DNA of 64,000 nucleotides, from assembly GCF_033807715.1 (NCBI RefSeq), contig NC_084599.1:9030625-9094624 (forward strand), given 5' to 3'. Both the position numbers and the translations under genes were made by a program. The DNA comes from Cololabis saira (taxonomy: Eukaryota; Chordata; Actinopteri; Beloniformes; Belonidae). The notes under the pieces were generated by a model. It saw nothing but the letters and a program-made list of their open reading frames with translations, was not told where the DNA came from and ran no database searches. Within the stretch, counting starts at the first letter, position 1. Every line of letters starts with the position of its first letter. Shown one piece after another: positions 16,999 through 31,357 of this stretch.

Positions 16999-17999
16999 GC
17001 CAGAAAAGTAAGTACATTTGTCTTTTTTCCCCCGCAATAATCGTATCCCGTTTGAAAGCCTGTTTATTTCTCTTTTTAAAAGGTAACATATTTGTAAGAA
17101 ACATGCTTTAGTGGGATGAACAGCAGAGGTCGCATCCAAGAATAAGTTGCCAAATCTCTTGACCATGCAACAACTTATTTTGCCATTGACCCTTGTTTGG
17201 TCGATTGGATGATTAAAGTTTGTCAATTTAAGAATTTCTCCATTTACCAAACAGCAGCCCCAGTACGGTGAGGAAGAACCAAACACAGCCAGAACAGGCT
17301 GGTCTCACACTGCTGTGGGAGGGCATCTCATTCTTCTCTCAGCATTTGTCACAAGTCAGCCATGGTTGTGTCGGCCACTCTGGCACCAACAGCACGCCCA
17401 AGCTCATCCCACAATCATTCAGTGGGGTTGAGGTCGGGACTGCTGGCAGGTCTCCATCCTCTCCTCTCCCAGATTCTGGAGGTCTCTGATAAACCCGCTC
17501 CGTGGGGGCCGGCGTTGTCATCTCGGAGGATAGAGTTCGAGCCCCGCCTGTAGAGATATGGGGTTGCCACTGGTTGCAGAATGTCATCTTGATATCTCTT
17601 TGCACTGAGATGCCTCCAATGATGATGAGCCTCATTTTTCTGGAGAGGGAGATGCCGCCCCCCACCATCACACGGCTCCCACCAAAATATGTTACTCTAT
17701 CGGTGCAGCGTTCAGCAAAGCCTTCTCCGCAGCTTCTCCACACTTTGACCCCCACGGCCCGACTACCATAGACAGGATCCTGACTCATCACTGACCATAA
17801 CGTTCTCCACATGTTCAGGTTCCAGTGGATGTGTGCAGACACCAGTGCAAGAGTCAATAGCAACAACAAAATAAGTTGTTTGGCATTGGTAGAGAAGAGC
17901 AGTGGCAACATTTAAAAGGGAAATAAACTTTTATTACCAAAAAGCATTGTTTCAACAAAGAAATAATCTACCAAACACAAATGTACTTACTTTTTGTGC
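16999..17999 (-). mobile_element. Tc1/mariner element, 1001 bp, TA-flanked
   Basis: Terminal inverted repeats GCCAGAAAAGTAAGTACATT and (inverted right end) GCACAAAAAGTAAGTACATT are flanked by TA at 16997-16998 and 18000-18001, the Tc1/mariner target duplication. The interior encodes a decayed Tc1-like transposase on the minus strand. The length is shorter than the usual 1.3-1.6 kb, so part of the N-terminal coding region is missing or unreadable. Confidence 0.88.
17339..17830 (-). pseudogene. Tc1-like transposase, C-terminal part, decayed
   Basis: Read on the minus strand, the frame from 17911 contains VYGSRAVGVKVWR, then FAERC, then FGGSRVMVGGGISLS and KMRLIIIGG, matching the catalytic-domain core of Tc1-like transposases (FGGxSVMVWGGIS). 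The tryptophan of MVWGG is replaced by glycine. The frame then shifts before the DNARPH and SPDLNPIE motifs, whose diverged equivalents can only be seen in other frames. DDE catalysis would be impossible. The long ORF extending from 17911 to 17339 is therefore not a host gene. Confidence 0.8.
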
Positions 18000-18001
18000 T
18001 A

Positions 18002-19136
18002 CGTTTACATATTCAATGACTATAATTGATTTATTTACCAATTTCAGTAGAAGAATAGTTTATTAATTCACAAAGGTAAATTAAATAAAACCGGTAGTGT
18101 CAAATATCTAACATAATCTAACATTCAACACACATTTGGACACGTTTTGGGCAGGAATATTGGTCAAATTTCAGACTGGAGATCAGAGGGCAGAATCAAA
18201 GTGCTACATTATACTAAAAAGTACCAAGACAGAACTAATGAACTTAATTTACCCAGAAATACATATGTGGTCTGCCCAGTATTGGATTACTGTGTCAGGT
18301 CACATGCTGTGCTTGGCAAAAATAGTATGTCTGAAATTAGCATATGCTACCAAAACAATAGTTGTTGCCTAATATTAAGACGGCGTGAAGAAACTGAAGC
18401 AAAGTTGAGAAAAGACCTAGTTGTCAGTGGTATGTCCTCAAAACATTGCTCTATACTTGGGGGGGGAAGAAAAAAGAGTGGCGGAGGCAGGGATAACAAT
18501 CCCAAACCGGCGCCCACCGGTAATTATGATCAGAGTACAAAGACATTTCTGTCATTCCAAAGGGAGAAGGGTAGTGTAGGTGTATTAATTCGTATTCCTT
18601 CCTGCTTCCGTGTAAGTTTACATTTAGAAAAATGGCCCCCCCTCCCTCAAAAGAGAAGAAAAAACAACAACTGTCACTTTGAGTGACGCCAATGGTATGT
18701 AGCATCTGTGTTCCCACTACTGCTCCCGATAGTATATGCCACTGTGTGGCAATGTGGGAAACTGACACTGTCAATTTATCAGAACAAAAGCTTTCCTCAG
18801 CAAAAGGAATACACATCTATGGGCCCTGGAGACAAAAATCCTGCCACCCCCATCCTTACCTGCATCTAAACAGAATGTAGGACATTCACAACACCAAAAA
18901 TAGAAGTTTCACTCACAATTATCATTTTTGAATTCATCCCCTGCAGTCAAAAGTTAGTTTCACTTTAGGCATTAGTGCAGCACTTTTAATTCTAACTTTC
19001 TTTAAGTAAACAAGTGAATGGAAGATGAGGAAGATGATTTCTAACAGTTGCAGCAAACCCAGATTGGACTGATTCATTAAAGTGATGTAATGTTACCTGT
19101 TTCACTTCATGAGATGTTTGTTGTGCTTCTCTTCAG
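18002..19136. other. Non-coding DNA, nothing firmly recognised
   Basis: A 179-codon plus-strand frame at 18147-18686 overlaps a 121-codon minus frame and has no domain; low-complexity G and purine runs inflate it. The last 60 bases form the acceptor region of the candidate exon at 19137. Confidence 0.4.
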
Positions 19137-19181
19137 GTGTGTGATCCTGTGGTCCTGACCATCACCGCTTTAAAAACCTTG
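19137..19181 (+). other. lpp: Candidate non-coding leader exon of lpp (45 nt)
   Basis: A 45-nt block with good splice signals on both sides: a pyrimidine-rich stretch ending CTTCTCTTCAG just before it and a consensus donor GTAAGT straight after it. The block is GC-balanced amid AT-rich DNA and carries no stop in the frame starting at its first base (15 codons beginning VCDPVV). Human LPP has non-coding exons spliced to the ATG exon, and this sits 25.6 kb upstream of the fish ATG exon on the same strand, so a 5' leader exon is the simplest reading. In no frame does it give a convincing extension into the 44744 exon: the phase-0 join runs into a TAA within nine codons. It could instead belong to an unrelated transcript or be a chance pair of sites. 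Confidence 0.5.
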
Positions 19182-20283
19182 GTAAGTACTTGGCCTGATT
19201 TTATTTAGTTTTTCTTCCTCTCCTTCGCTCAGCTCTACCATGTTTTTTGATATTCCCTGATCATAGTGTTTTCTTCTCCTCTCCCCTTTCACTCAACCAC
19301 ACGGAGAAAACAAAAACATCAACATAACAATCGGTAAAGGTTTTAATATTGCTGTAAAGTTGTCATACGCATGTGCGTTTGTAATGTGTTTTACTCTTTA
19401 TTTATAAAGAGAGAGCATTTCAAGCTCATTGGTAGGGACATTAAATATAAGGGCTGTCCAAGTAACGCTTTTCAGGGGACTGCTGCACAGACAAACATTG
19501 TTGAGCAGAATATTTGCTTTTCTTTCAGTTCAGTTTCTGTTAATTTCTCAACTAAAGGTAAACAGTTATTATTTTGACTTGAAATACCTCTCTCTCTTTC
19601 TCTTTCTTTTTTTAAATGATTTTGTCACAACTTGAAAACACTTGAAAGGCATTTAGTACCAATATAATTTCCATATCATCTTTGGCGAGGTATACCAGTA
19701 TATGTGCATTTGCCTCTTTGCTTCTTATGTAATAACTCTAAGAAATTGTGTTTTTGTGGATTTACATGGGATGATATATTATGTATTAATCTTATAGTTT
19801 TAGAAAAGTCCCCCTTTGTGTTTTATTGGAATTGTAAAATTTAGAAAGATAATTGCAGCTTTGATTCACGGTGGCTAGATGCAATTAAAATCGCTCTGCT
19901 TTCTTATTGCATTTGCACCGTAAAAAGCTGGTGAAAGGGAAGAAATTTGCCTCAATCTTGTTCAGTATGTAGTCCCGTGATGCATTCTTAATATAGTCAG
20001 TTAGCCTCCGTTATGAGAAAAACAGATTATACGATTTAGACAGAAATTGTGTGTGTGGGGGGGGGCAACAGTTTTTCTTACTAAAATAAAACTGTGTCCA
20101 GTATTTTCCCACGATTCATTCCTAGTTTCATCTCAGAACTGTTTTTATTGTGCCGTTTGCTTCCACCCTACAAATTGTGTTTTTGATTTGGTGTTCGATT
20201 TGGCTTTTAACCCATTTGAGTGTCATTATAGACGTGCAAGATTGTGTAATGATTGCTTTGATCGGTGAAATTAATTACACACA

Positions 20284-23272
<2,989 letters not shown>

Positions 23273-23273
<1 letters not shown>

Positions 23274-25311
23274 TGTGTTTCTGCTACTACTTTTATACCA
23301 GTAGCAAGAGAATCATCGAGTTGTCTTAAATAATTCTCGTTGAATCTTGAAGAGGAATAAGATCAAATTTAACAGTCCAGCTTACAAACAATTACAAAAT
23401 ATCACGCTAAGTGATTTAATTTATTAAAGTTGTATTACATTTCTGTCAACATGTCTCAATAGAAGCTAGACTGTACTACCTTCAGCATTAAGATCTTTAG
23501 GAACAAAATAAAAGCTCTGTACTCAAAATTCAGTCTGTGTTTTCTCACCACCCACGTTGTTTCCATATTTTATAGCTTCTTGATTAGTGCTGACAAAAAC
23601 AAGTCATCTTAGATCTTGTAATGTTTTCTAAATGGAGACTTTTTGTTTTTCTTTTGCCCCTCTGTAATCAGGATCAGTAGTTAGTAACTTGGTTCACTTT
23701 ATCTGAGACGGGGCCGTTCATATTTAAACTGAATACACAACTCATTTTCATCTTTTTTTTACTTAATCAATACTTTTCTACTGGCTGCTAGAGGCCACAC
23801 ACCTTCACACAGCACTTGAAAATAATAGGGTCTCAACGGGTATATGATAGAGCAACGGCAGCCTTGACTCCCAGCTCTGCCAGATAAGTTTGGTTGCCGT
23901 CCTGCTGTGCATGTTTGCAGAATGAGAGTGAAGGATTTTTCTGAAACAGTTACTGAGAATTCATGAGAAACTGGAACACGGTGGCACACAGCTGTGATCA
24001 CCTTCTGCAAGGAAAGTGAAGAGCAGAAAACAAGTAGATAAGACATGCTTAAGATGGAAAGATTAGATTAAAGCAACCCCAGAGTGATTAGGAGGCCTGA
24101 CATAGATACCCCGAGTGGATTTTTGGACAGGCCAGTGAGCGGGTTTGGATTAGTTGGAAGCAGCAGGAACAAATAAACAGCAGTAACCATCAGTCAATTA
24201 AGCACAAAGCCTCCCAAAAAAACAACTAACTTTGCATTTCAGTTAATCTTCTTTGGGTGTCACTTTGGGTCATAACACTGCAGAGTGAGCAGTGGAGAAG
24301 TGAAAGATTAAATACAACTGGAAACAGAGGGGCACGAGGACTCAAGCCCAGAGCATTTAAATCAAGCCTCATGCTGCACAGATGCTTCTGGCCAAGCAGG
24401 ATTTCAGACTTTGTTTTTCTTCAGGAGTAAGACAAACATCTGACTTCTTTTAACCAGTGATCCGTGGATGAATCACGGGTGTCCAAATGTGTCCAATTTG
24501 TTGATTTACACGATTGCCTGCATTTGTTTTTCCTCTGCTGAAGTCTTTCAACAGGATTTAAACTTTAAAAAAAGAAAAAGAAAATCATCAGGGTTGTATT
24601 TGTCGCAGTGATCTGTTAGAAATCCATGAGCTGAAGTCTTCATCTGTTGTGGCTGAAAATCCCTGATGTTCTGTGGCGAGGGTCTGGATAATCAAAACAC
24701 CATGTTTACAGGACAAATTAAACAAAACATGTCACTATATTACATTTTACAAACGGGGAAAGGCCCTTTCCAACGAGGAGGCAGCGTCCCACCAGACATT
24801 GACTCATCTCCTCTTGACCATTTGTTCAGTCGAGGTTTTAGTGACTTTAAATGAAATGGGGTTTTCCTTTTCCATTAAAAACACAAAACAACATTTAAAT
24901 ATATTTCTTCTGCCTTGTTTTCTCTTTCCTTTATCCAAAGTGAATTAGCAACAGCTAAAAAAAGAGACCAAACACGATTAACTTTGATATCCCTGGATGA
25001 GAGACGCCAACAAGTTTTCATTCTTAGAAAATCTAAGAAAAAATGAGGGACATGTCTGTGTGTATTGTTTATTTCTCAATTCACCACAGAGAGGTCAACA
25101 ATAGACATAACTGTTATATAAATGGCCTCATAAGTCTAAGTCATGGTAGCCATTCATTCATAAGTCTTCTTTCAGACACGTCTGTGAAAGTGAGAGCGCA
25201 TGTGTGATTTTTGCCATAATCCACGAATGGAAATAATAATAGTAAAATAAAGTGTGTAAGTTTGAGTGATCCTGCTAATCAACACACAAACCGACATGAA
25301 ACCAGATTGAT
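23273..25311. other. Non-coding DNA, nothing recognised
   Basis: AT-rich sequence with short frames only. Nothing matches a known family before the hAT target duplication at 25312. Confidence 0.4.
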
Positions 25312-25835
25312 GCAGTTAGTAGGGGTGTAACGATACACTAATCTCATGATACGGTGCGATACATTAGTAGTATTTCTAGCAGTATTTCTTTTTAACAACC
25401 TTGGATGAGGAACATATGACTGGAAAAAATGGTCTTTTATTTGAAAGACACAAAATACAAAACAATACTGTGCGTTTGCCCTATTGTTACAGTTTGTAAT
25501 GCTTTATAACTGTTTAAGTTTTAAAGAGAAAGCCAGACCAACCATTTTCCACAAACTGAACTAAAAGTAAATGTCAGGTTTGCATTATGATCTTCAGTTT
25601 CATACAAGTACAAATATTTTGCCACAAACTGAATAGTTTCTCTCATGTATGATTTGACTTTTTTCTTTTCCAGAAATTTAACAACTAAAATTAAATAAAT
25701 AAATAAAAGTAAATAAATACATACAATTTTACATCATAAAAATGATTGATTCATGCTCACCTTTATAAGAGTAAGTGACGTTTTTGTATCGTGAAATTTT
25801 GTGGCACGATATATTGTTACACCCCTAGCAGTTAG
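25312..25835. mobile_element. hAT-type element, family 1 copy A (508 bp plus duplications)
   Basis: The element spans 25320-25827 with ends TAGGGGTGTAACGATA and GTTACACCCCTA, flanked by perfect 8-bp duplications GCAGTTAG (25312-25319 and 25828-25835), the hAT signature. Subterminal CGATAC/ACGATA motifs recur. The interior (25435-25790) is homologous to copy B at 47185-48231 in the opposite orientation, but copy A lacks about 500 bp present in B. No transposase ORF. Confidence 0.93.
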
Positions 25836-26559
25836 TCCAGGCAAGATGGTGAAAATTAACAAAATAAAACGTAAAAGCCCTTTAAACAGAAAATGAACAG
25901 GTGAGACAAATTCTCCCATTTTTACCTCTTTATAATTCCAATTCTCGTTTAAAAATCTATTTAAGTGGTTGCAGAAGAGAGGGTGTTTTATCTAAACTAC
26001 CCATATTTGTACAAGGCCAGTTCCTAAGGGAATGATCGATGCTGAGCAGCATCAAAAAAAGCTGCTGTGTTGAATTAGAGTTGTGAACAATGAGACCGGT
26101 CGCCCAGCGCCGTGGAGCGGTTCAGAAGTGTACCAGATATTTTCCCACCAGACACGACCTTCTGTGGTGCCATTCAGAAAATACACTTCAGGTCTATTTT
26201 GGCAGTCGGTCCGCTGGTGAACCACGTCAATTTACACACAGTAGATCAAGCCTGCACGACACTGGTCTTGAGAATTGTATAGACAATTAAGGGGATTTTC
26301 AAAATAAAACTCCAAAAGCGGGCTTCAACATGTGCACGGACCTGACCTTATGCTGTGGAGGCATAAGATTTTATTTGACCTCTCTCATGGTTTCAATAAG
26401 CAGGCAATGCAGAAAAATACGCGTTTAAACGAGCAGACCACAGTGCAGTTATGGCATGATCTCCAAACCTTGGGGTGAACTTATCCAGCTGAAGTAATGC
26501 TTAGAAGCGCTTTCTGGAGTTGTCTTGTGATTTGTTTAAAAGTCATTGAACAAATCACA
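25836..26559. other. Non-coding DNA, nothing recognised
   Basis: No repeat family or exon recognised. A 66-codon plus frame at 26090-26290 has no domain. Confidence 0.35.
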
Positions 26560-26689
26560 ATCAAAACAGCATTTTTCATGAGGGCCATATAGAGACTTGC
26601 ATTTGAAAATTAAATGTATTCATCCATGCTTCAGTTTCTCTGCTCCAGCTCAGACCTGCAGCTGGCCTAGCTGTTGTAGGAGGAGAATA

Positions 26690-26880
26690 ATAAACCCAGT
26701 ACCCAACATCCAAACTCCACACAGACAGGCCCCAGTCAGGGCTCCAAACAGGAACTTGTCCCTGTGAGATGGTCACTATAAAATTGTCAGGTTCTACAGA
26801 GCCAAAAGACATGTTAACAAGTCTTTTGGCTTTAGGGGGAACCTGGAGAAAAACCCACTCAACCCTGAGGAGAACATATG
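26690..26880. repeat. Interspersed repeat fragment
   Basis: Contains CCAAACTCCACACAGACAGG-like and GGGGAACCTGGAGAAAAACCCA-like strings that are hallmarks of a widespread fish/vertebrate interspersed repeat, out of the usual order and diverged. Explains the 102-codon minus frame here, which I do not regard as a gene. Confidence 0.5.
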
Positions 26881-26883
26881 TCA

Positions 26884-27590
26884 AACGCGTTAACTTAACG
26901 TCCTCTTAACGCCGACAATTTTTTTAATGCACGATTAACGCGCAGGACAAAAAAAAACGTGCATTATATAATTTCTGGCGGTCGACGGCACCCGTAGCTT
27001 GAGGAAAAGTATGGTGAATTACCGCGTGAACTTTTTTGAAAAGCGAGGACATATGGAGAATGAAAAGGGACTTTTGAACGGCAAGTTCACTTTCAAAAAG
27101 ATGCAGATGGTTCGCTGGACAAGACTAAAGTTATTTGCATGTACTGACGATTTGAAATGAATTACCATCGAAGTACGTCGAGTCTCAAATACCACTTGCA
27201 AGCCAAACACACGACCGATGCAGAGAGCGCACCCTTGTCAAAAGCAGACAACGCTGGATAGCAATAGATTTTGATCCCACTTAGGAGAAGGGGATATTTT
27301 TTTAGCCTTTTATTTCCCTCCATATGAGCTTAGACATAATTACATGGAGAATGTAACTGACCAATGCACTTCTTGTACAATGTTTGTGATGCATATGGTT
27401 CATTGTTTTACATTGAGCTGCTTAAAAAAAAAGGAATCTTAAGTGAGTGTAAAGTTGGGGACTATATTGTGTTTGTATTTATGAAGGAATGTTACATTCA
27501 GGTCAAAAGCTTTTTTTTTGTGGAAAGTTGAATAAACATTGGCATAAAGCAAGCATGTTTGTCGATATACACATTATTTGTAGTTAATCT
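26884..27590 (+). mobile_element. hAT transposon fragment with AACGCG-rich end
   Basis: Begins with GCGTTAACTTAACG and repeated TTAACGC/GATTAACGCG motifs, typical of the terminus of a BED-finger hAT family in fish. A broken BED zinc-finger frame follows (27103-27230), then an AT-rich tail ending near 27590. I could not define a matching right end or a target duplication, so the boundaries are approximate. The transposase catalytic region is absent. Confidence 0.6.
27103..27231 (+). pseudogene. BED-type zinc-finger fragment of a hAT transposase
   Basis: The frame reads ADGSLDKTKVICMY, stop, RFEMNYHRSTSSLKYHLQAK, then HT. This matches the BED finger of fish hAT/ZBED-like proteins, where CxxC is followed by an STSSLxxHLxxxH block. 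The second zinc-ligand cysteine codon is TGA at 27145-27147 (a TGC to TGA change would explain it), so both zinc binding and translation are lost. Host domestication is therefore unlikely. Confidence 0.75.
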
Positions 27591-29800
27591 TATATACAAT
27601 ATGTTCTTCACATCGGTGTTACATCAGAGTTGTTGAAGGAGTCGCACGCAGAGTGGATGAGAAACTCCGGTGGAATATTGAGGGTAAAGGAAGCTCTAAT
27701 TTGGCCAACGATCCTCTGGGCCTTTATCTGCGTACAGCTGAAGCAATGCCTACAAGTCAAGACAAAGGGGCAAAGCGCCCTGGATTTTTGTCTGCACTTC
27801 AATGGGCCAAGCTCACATTATGTGAATACAATTATGATGTGAATTCTCCGTCTGCTGCAATTGCTTAAATGGTTGCTCAAGTATTTAAAAAAGCTTAGAT
27901 GAATTTGTCTCAAGCTTACACTCATTTGTGCATGTTAGGGGATTCTTGAGTGTAGTCATCTGTATTCAGTAAACAAAGTGTTATTGATGAGTTGATTCTA
28001 TGTGGCTTTGCCAGGGAGTAAGCCGGAGAAGGGATTATGTCCTCAAGCCAAAACCCGATAGAAGTTTGAATAAGGGGATAGATGTGCAGTGCTCAATGAA
28101 GCAGGAACGGATAAGCTCAACATTTAAATATCAGCTCAATGAGTGCGATATGAAAAGGTTTGAGATCTCAGACTTGTCCAAGTGTATATTTATATATGTC
28201 TCAGTGATAAATCTAGAAGTTGGGTCATTTCACGAGTCCGCTAAAGGAAAGATGAAACAAGTGTCCCGATTTCTTCTGCTCTAGGAGGAATATGACTTGT
28301 TAGTGTTGATAACTTACTGAGACGCTGTAATTATAATAACTGTTTTGATGTTTCATGTGCTAGTGAGGGCAAAAGTTTCACTACAGCAGCGTGCAGCCGA
28401 GACTGTGACAACTTCAGAAATCCGTTAATCTACCATGACTCTCGTGTTTTTCTTCCTAGCTTTGCATTCGCGTGACCACTGTTTGCTCTCAAGCTGTTGT
28501 TTTTCAGTTTTAGAGATGTTGTTTGGTGCATCCAGTCGACAGTTTCTTAAAGAGGCCTCTTAAGTAAAACTGTGCTTAGAGATACTCTCTGTAAAGAACA
28601 GAAAATATAACCATCAACTTCCTCTCATTTTCTTACGGAGCAGCATTAATTCAGGTAAACAAAACAATAAGAATGCTTCAATTGAATCCACAAAGATGAA
28701 TTAACCCGCAAATGTGCACTACACTGAATTTGATGCATCCCATTTACCTTTGGAAGTCAGATGGAGGGACTAGGAGAGGCGTCCCTCCCTGTCTGTTTTC
28801 TAATATGCCAGTATGTACATTTGCTAAGGTATATAAGCACATTTACCTGAAACATAGAATGGAACAGTGCATATTATATATTTATAGTAATAAATGTGTA
28901 ATTAAGTGTCAAATCCAAAAGGAATTCCTAAGAGTTGAGTTGAGGGATACATTTTTTTTGATAACCATAAACTTAACATCCGGTTCTTCAGTAAAGGTTT
29001 GCCAAATGTGAACGGGCAAACGGGCACTTCTAAGTTAATACAGCCCTACCACAGTACGGCATTTGTGGCCAACTTTCAGTCTCGAAAAGCAGAAATAAAT
29101 AATGTTGCGACTGCTGTGGTTGCAGATTGCAGTAGGGAAGCATACTAAACGCCTCCCTAGATGTTTGATGCCATCTGGGTTGGGTTTTTTTTTTTTTTGC
29201 ATAGGGTGTGCTACACTGGCAAAATCATTAAAAATTATTATGCAAATGTTTCTTGTACTGGAAGGTCAATGACTTCTGAAACCCAAAGTTGACACACGGC
29301 TTGGGAACGACTTTGCAATAATTGCAGGTGTTTTTCACAGTCGTGATCAGCAAACTTTTACTGAAGTTGTAAGAGTAGGTATACATAACTTTTTCAATGT
29401 GCAAACACACATTTGCCATCTGTGAAATCAAAATATAAAGTCACATAAAACCAAATTAATGTCACATAAAAACAAGTGTTTATTGTCAGATGGGAATTTT
29501 CATTTGTGAGGTTAGTTTAGGTCATCGGGGTAAATATGGCATCGTAGTCCCACTGCAATCATTAACCTGAAATGATTACATTGTCTCAAAATGCATAAAA
29601 AATACATAATTTGTCATACTTGTGAAAGTTTGAATATTTTTTATTGTGAATGAATGTCAGATAAAGCAGTTTTAAAAATACAGCTGATTGATGTGTAGTC
29701 TTTAATGGGTGCTATTTAATTAGTTACTGAACCTTCTGACTTATTGTTTTGTCTAATACAAGAAAGAGACAAGAAAGGTGGATTAAAGCAGCGTTATTAA
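27591..29800. other. Non-coding DNA, nothing recognised
   Basis: AT-rich sequence with short chance frames on both strands (for example 28000-28284 and 28712-29011). No domain, exon signals or repeat family recognised. Confidence 0.4.
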
Positions 29801-29837
29801 CAATATAGCTTATTAGTATGCAGTAGGCATAGTTAGA

Positions 29838-30430
29838 TTAGACCCCCAAGGTTAACGCAAGGCACGTTATTGCCTCCCCGTAGCCTGAAGCTGAGTGGAG
29901 GGGAGCGAAGATCATTTGGGAGGCTTTATCAAGTGGAACTACGTAACATGACGGCCCGCTGTGTGTTTGCTCGGCCTCGCCGGCTTCACCGACATCAGAA
30001 CAGCTGGATGATGCAGGAGATGGAGCGGCGGGTGGATCCATGCTGAATAACTGCACGTTTTACGTTGCTACTTCCCCCAAATCTTGCACAAATATGACCA
30101 GCAGTCTCCCTCTGCCGCTACTGCTGATGTCTTCGTTGACTGCAAGTAACTTCTTTCTGAGGCTTTTGAGTTTGTTAATTAATTAGGTCCGTGTTTCAGT
30201 TGCAGATCACAGTTCTGTAACATGCTGATTTCTGACGTCCACGGCTCTGAGGATGAGGAGCTTGCATACATCCTGTCTTGTCATCATCAAATCCGGCCCA
30301 CGACCCGCCACCCCGCGTCACTTCTGTTTACATTAGTCCTGACCCTAGGAGGCGAGTTATTTGCGGGGCCAGCCCGACACGCTACCCCACGTCAGTCCAT
30401 GTAAAAAAGGACAGGCGGCACGCTTGTGTT
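29838..30430. other. GC-richer island with minus-strand frame, possible transposon piece
   Basis: Local GC content rises sharply here. A 72-codon minus frame (29838-30056) has an Ala/Pro/Ser-rich start, MDPPAAPSPASSS, but no domain. The stretch 30285-30430, with short GCGGGGCCAGCCCGACACGC-type palindromic blocks, looks like a DNA-transposon end rather than a promoter; I see no TATA or splice donor. Identity unresolved. Confidence 0.35.
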
Positions 30431-30908
30431 GCGTGTTAGACGTGGAGTATTCTCCCGTATGAAAGGGCCTTCTGACAGCAGAGATGAGAGAGACGCAAAT
30501 ACTGTACAACAGAAATAATGCCTAATAATACAGTAATATAATTGTAAACATTCAAAGAAAATCCTGAGATGTGGTATAGATAATCAATTAAAATTTGTTT
30601 TTAGAAAATATCAGCACATTAAATATTGATAGGGAAACATAATGATGTATTTTTTATTGTACACCCAATCTATCTGACTGCATTGGTGGACTCCAAACTC
30701 TTGAAATGGATTTGTGACCTTTTCAAGTTTGATAAACATCAATATCTAAGTCCTATAACACCTAATTGTCATCGGTTGTATTATAAACATTTGGCTGCTA
30801 ATCCTAGAGGCCATAAGATTAGGGATCTGTAACATTGGGTCACAATAAATAAATTAACCAGTGTATTGTTTATGTTTTTTATTAAAAATATTTAGGTTAC
30901 AAAATGTA

Positions 30909-30918
30909 TGGGTGTGTA

Positions 30919-30993
<75 letters not shown>
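30909..30993. repeat. (GT)n-(AT)n microsatellite
   Basis: GT units with one interruption pass into about 28 AT units. Confidence 0.95.
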
Positions 30994-31001
<8 letters not shown>

Positions 31002-31304
31002 CTGTAAATAAACATTTAAACATAAAACAGTTTCTTTGGAAGCCAATCATGTAATCCCTGTTCAGAGCTAAAGAAACTGGTGTTATATATGTATATGCTC
31101 TTTTTTCCTTAAATTCTTATGCAACAATTTTTAAGTTGAAAATATCTATAGTCTCCTCTTCAGCATTTTTATCCTTTTAGTATTACAAAGATATGACTGG
31201 ATGTGTTTTAAATCTTATTATCAATGCAGTGAGTCAACCATATCTACGCTAGTCTCCAGAAGTTTTAAATAAACCTGATTCAAAATTGATTTATATGTGC
31301 TACA

Positions 31305-31305
<1 letters not shown>

Positions 31306-31354
<49 letters not shown>
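31306..31354. repeat. (CA)n microsatellite
   Basis: About 24 CA units, nearly pure. Confidence 0.95.

Positions 31355-31357
<3 letters not shown>

Noticed and set aside
17339..17911. 190-codon minus-strand ORF that looks like a gene
   Set aside because: It lies inside the TA-flanked Tc1 element and carries a decayed Tc1 transposase core.
18147..18686. 179-codon plus-strand ORF
   Set aside because: No domain, overlaps an antisense frame, built from low-complexity purine and G runs, no splice or promoter context.
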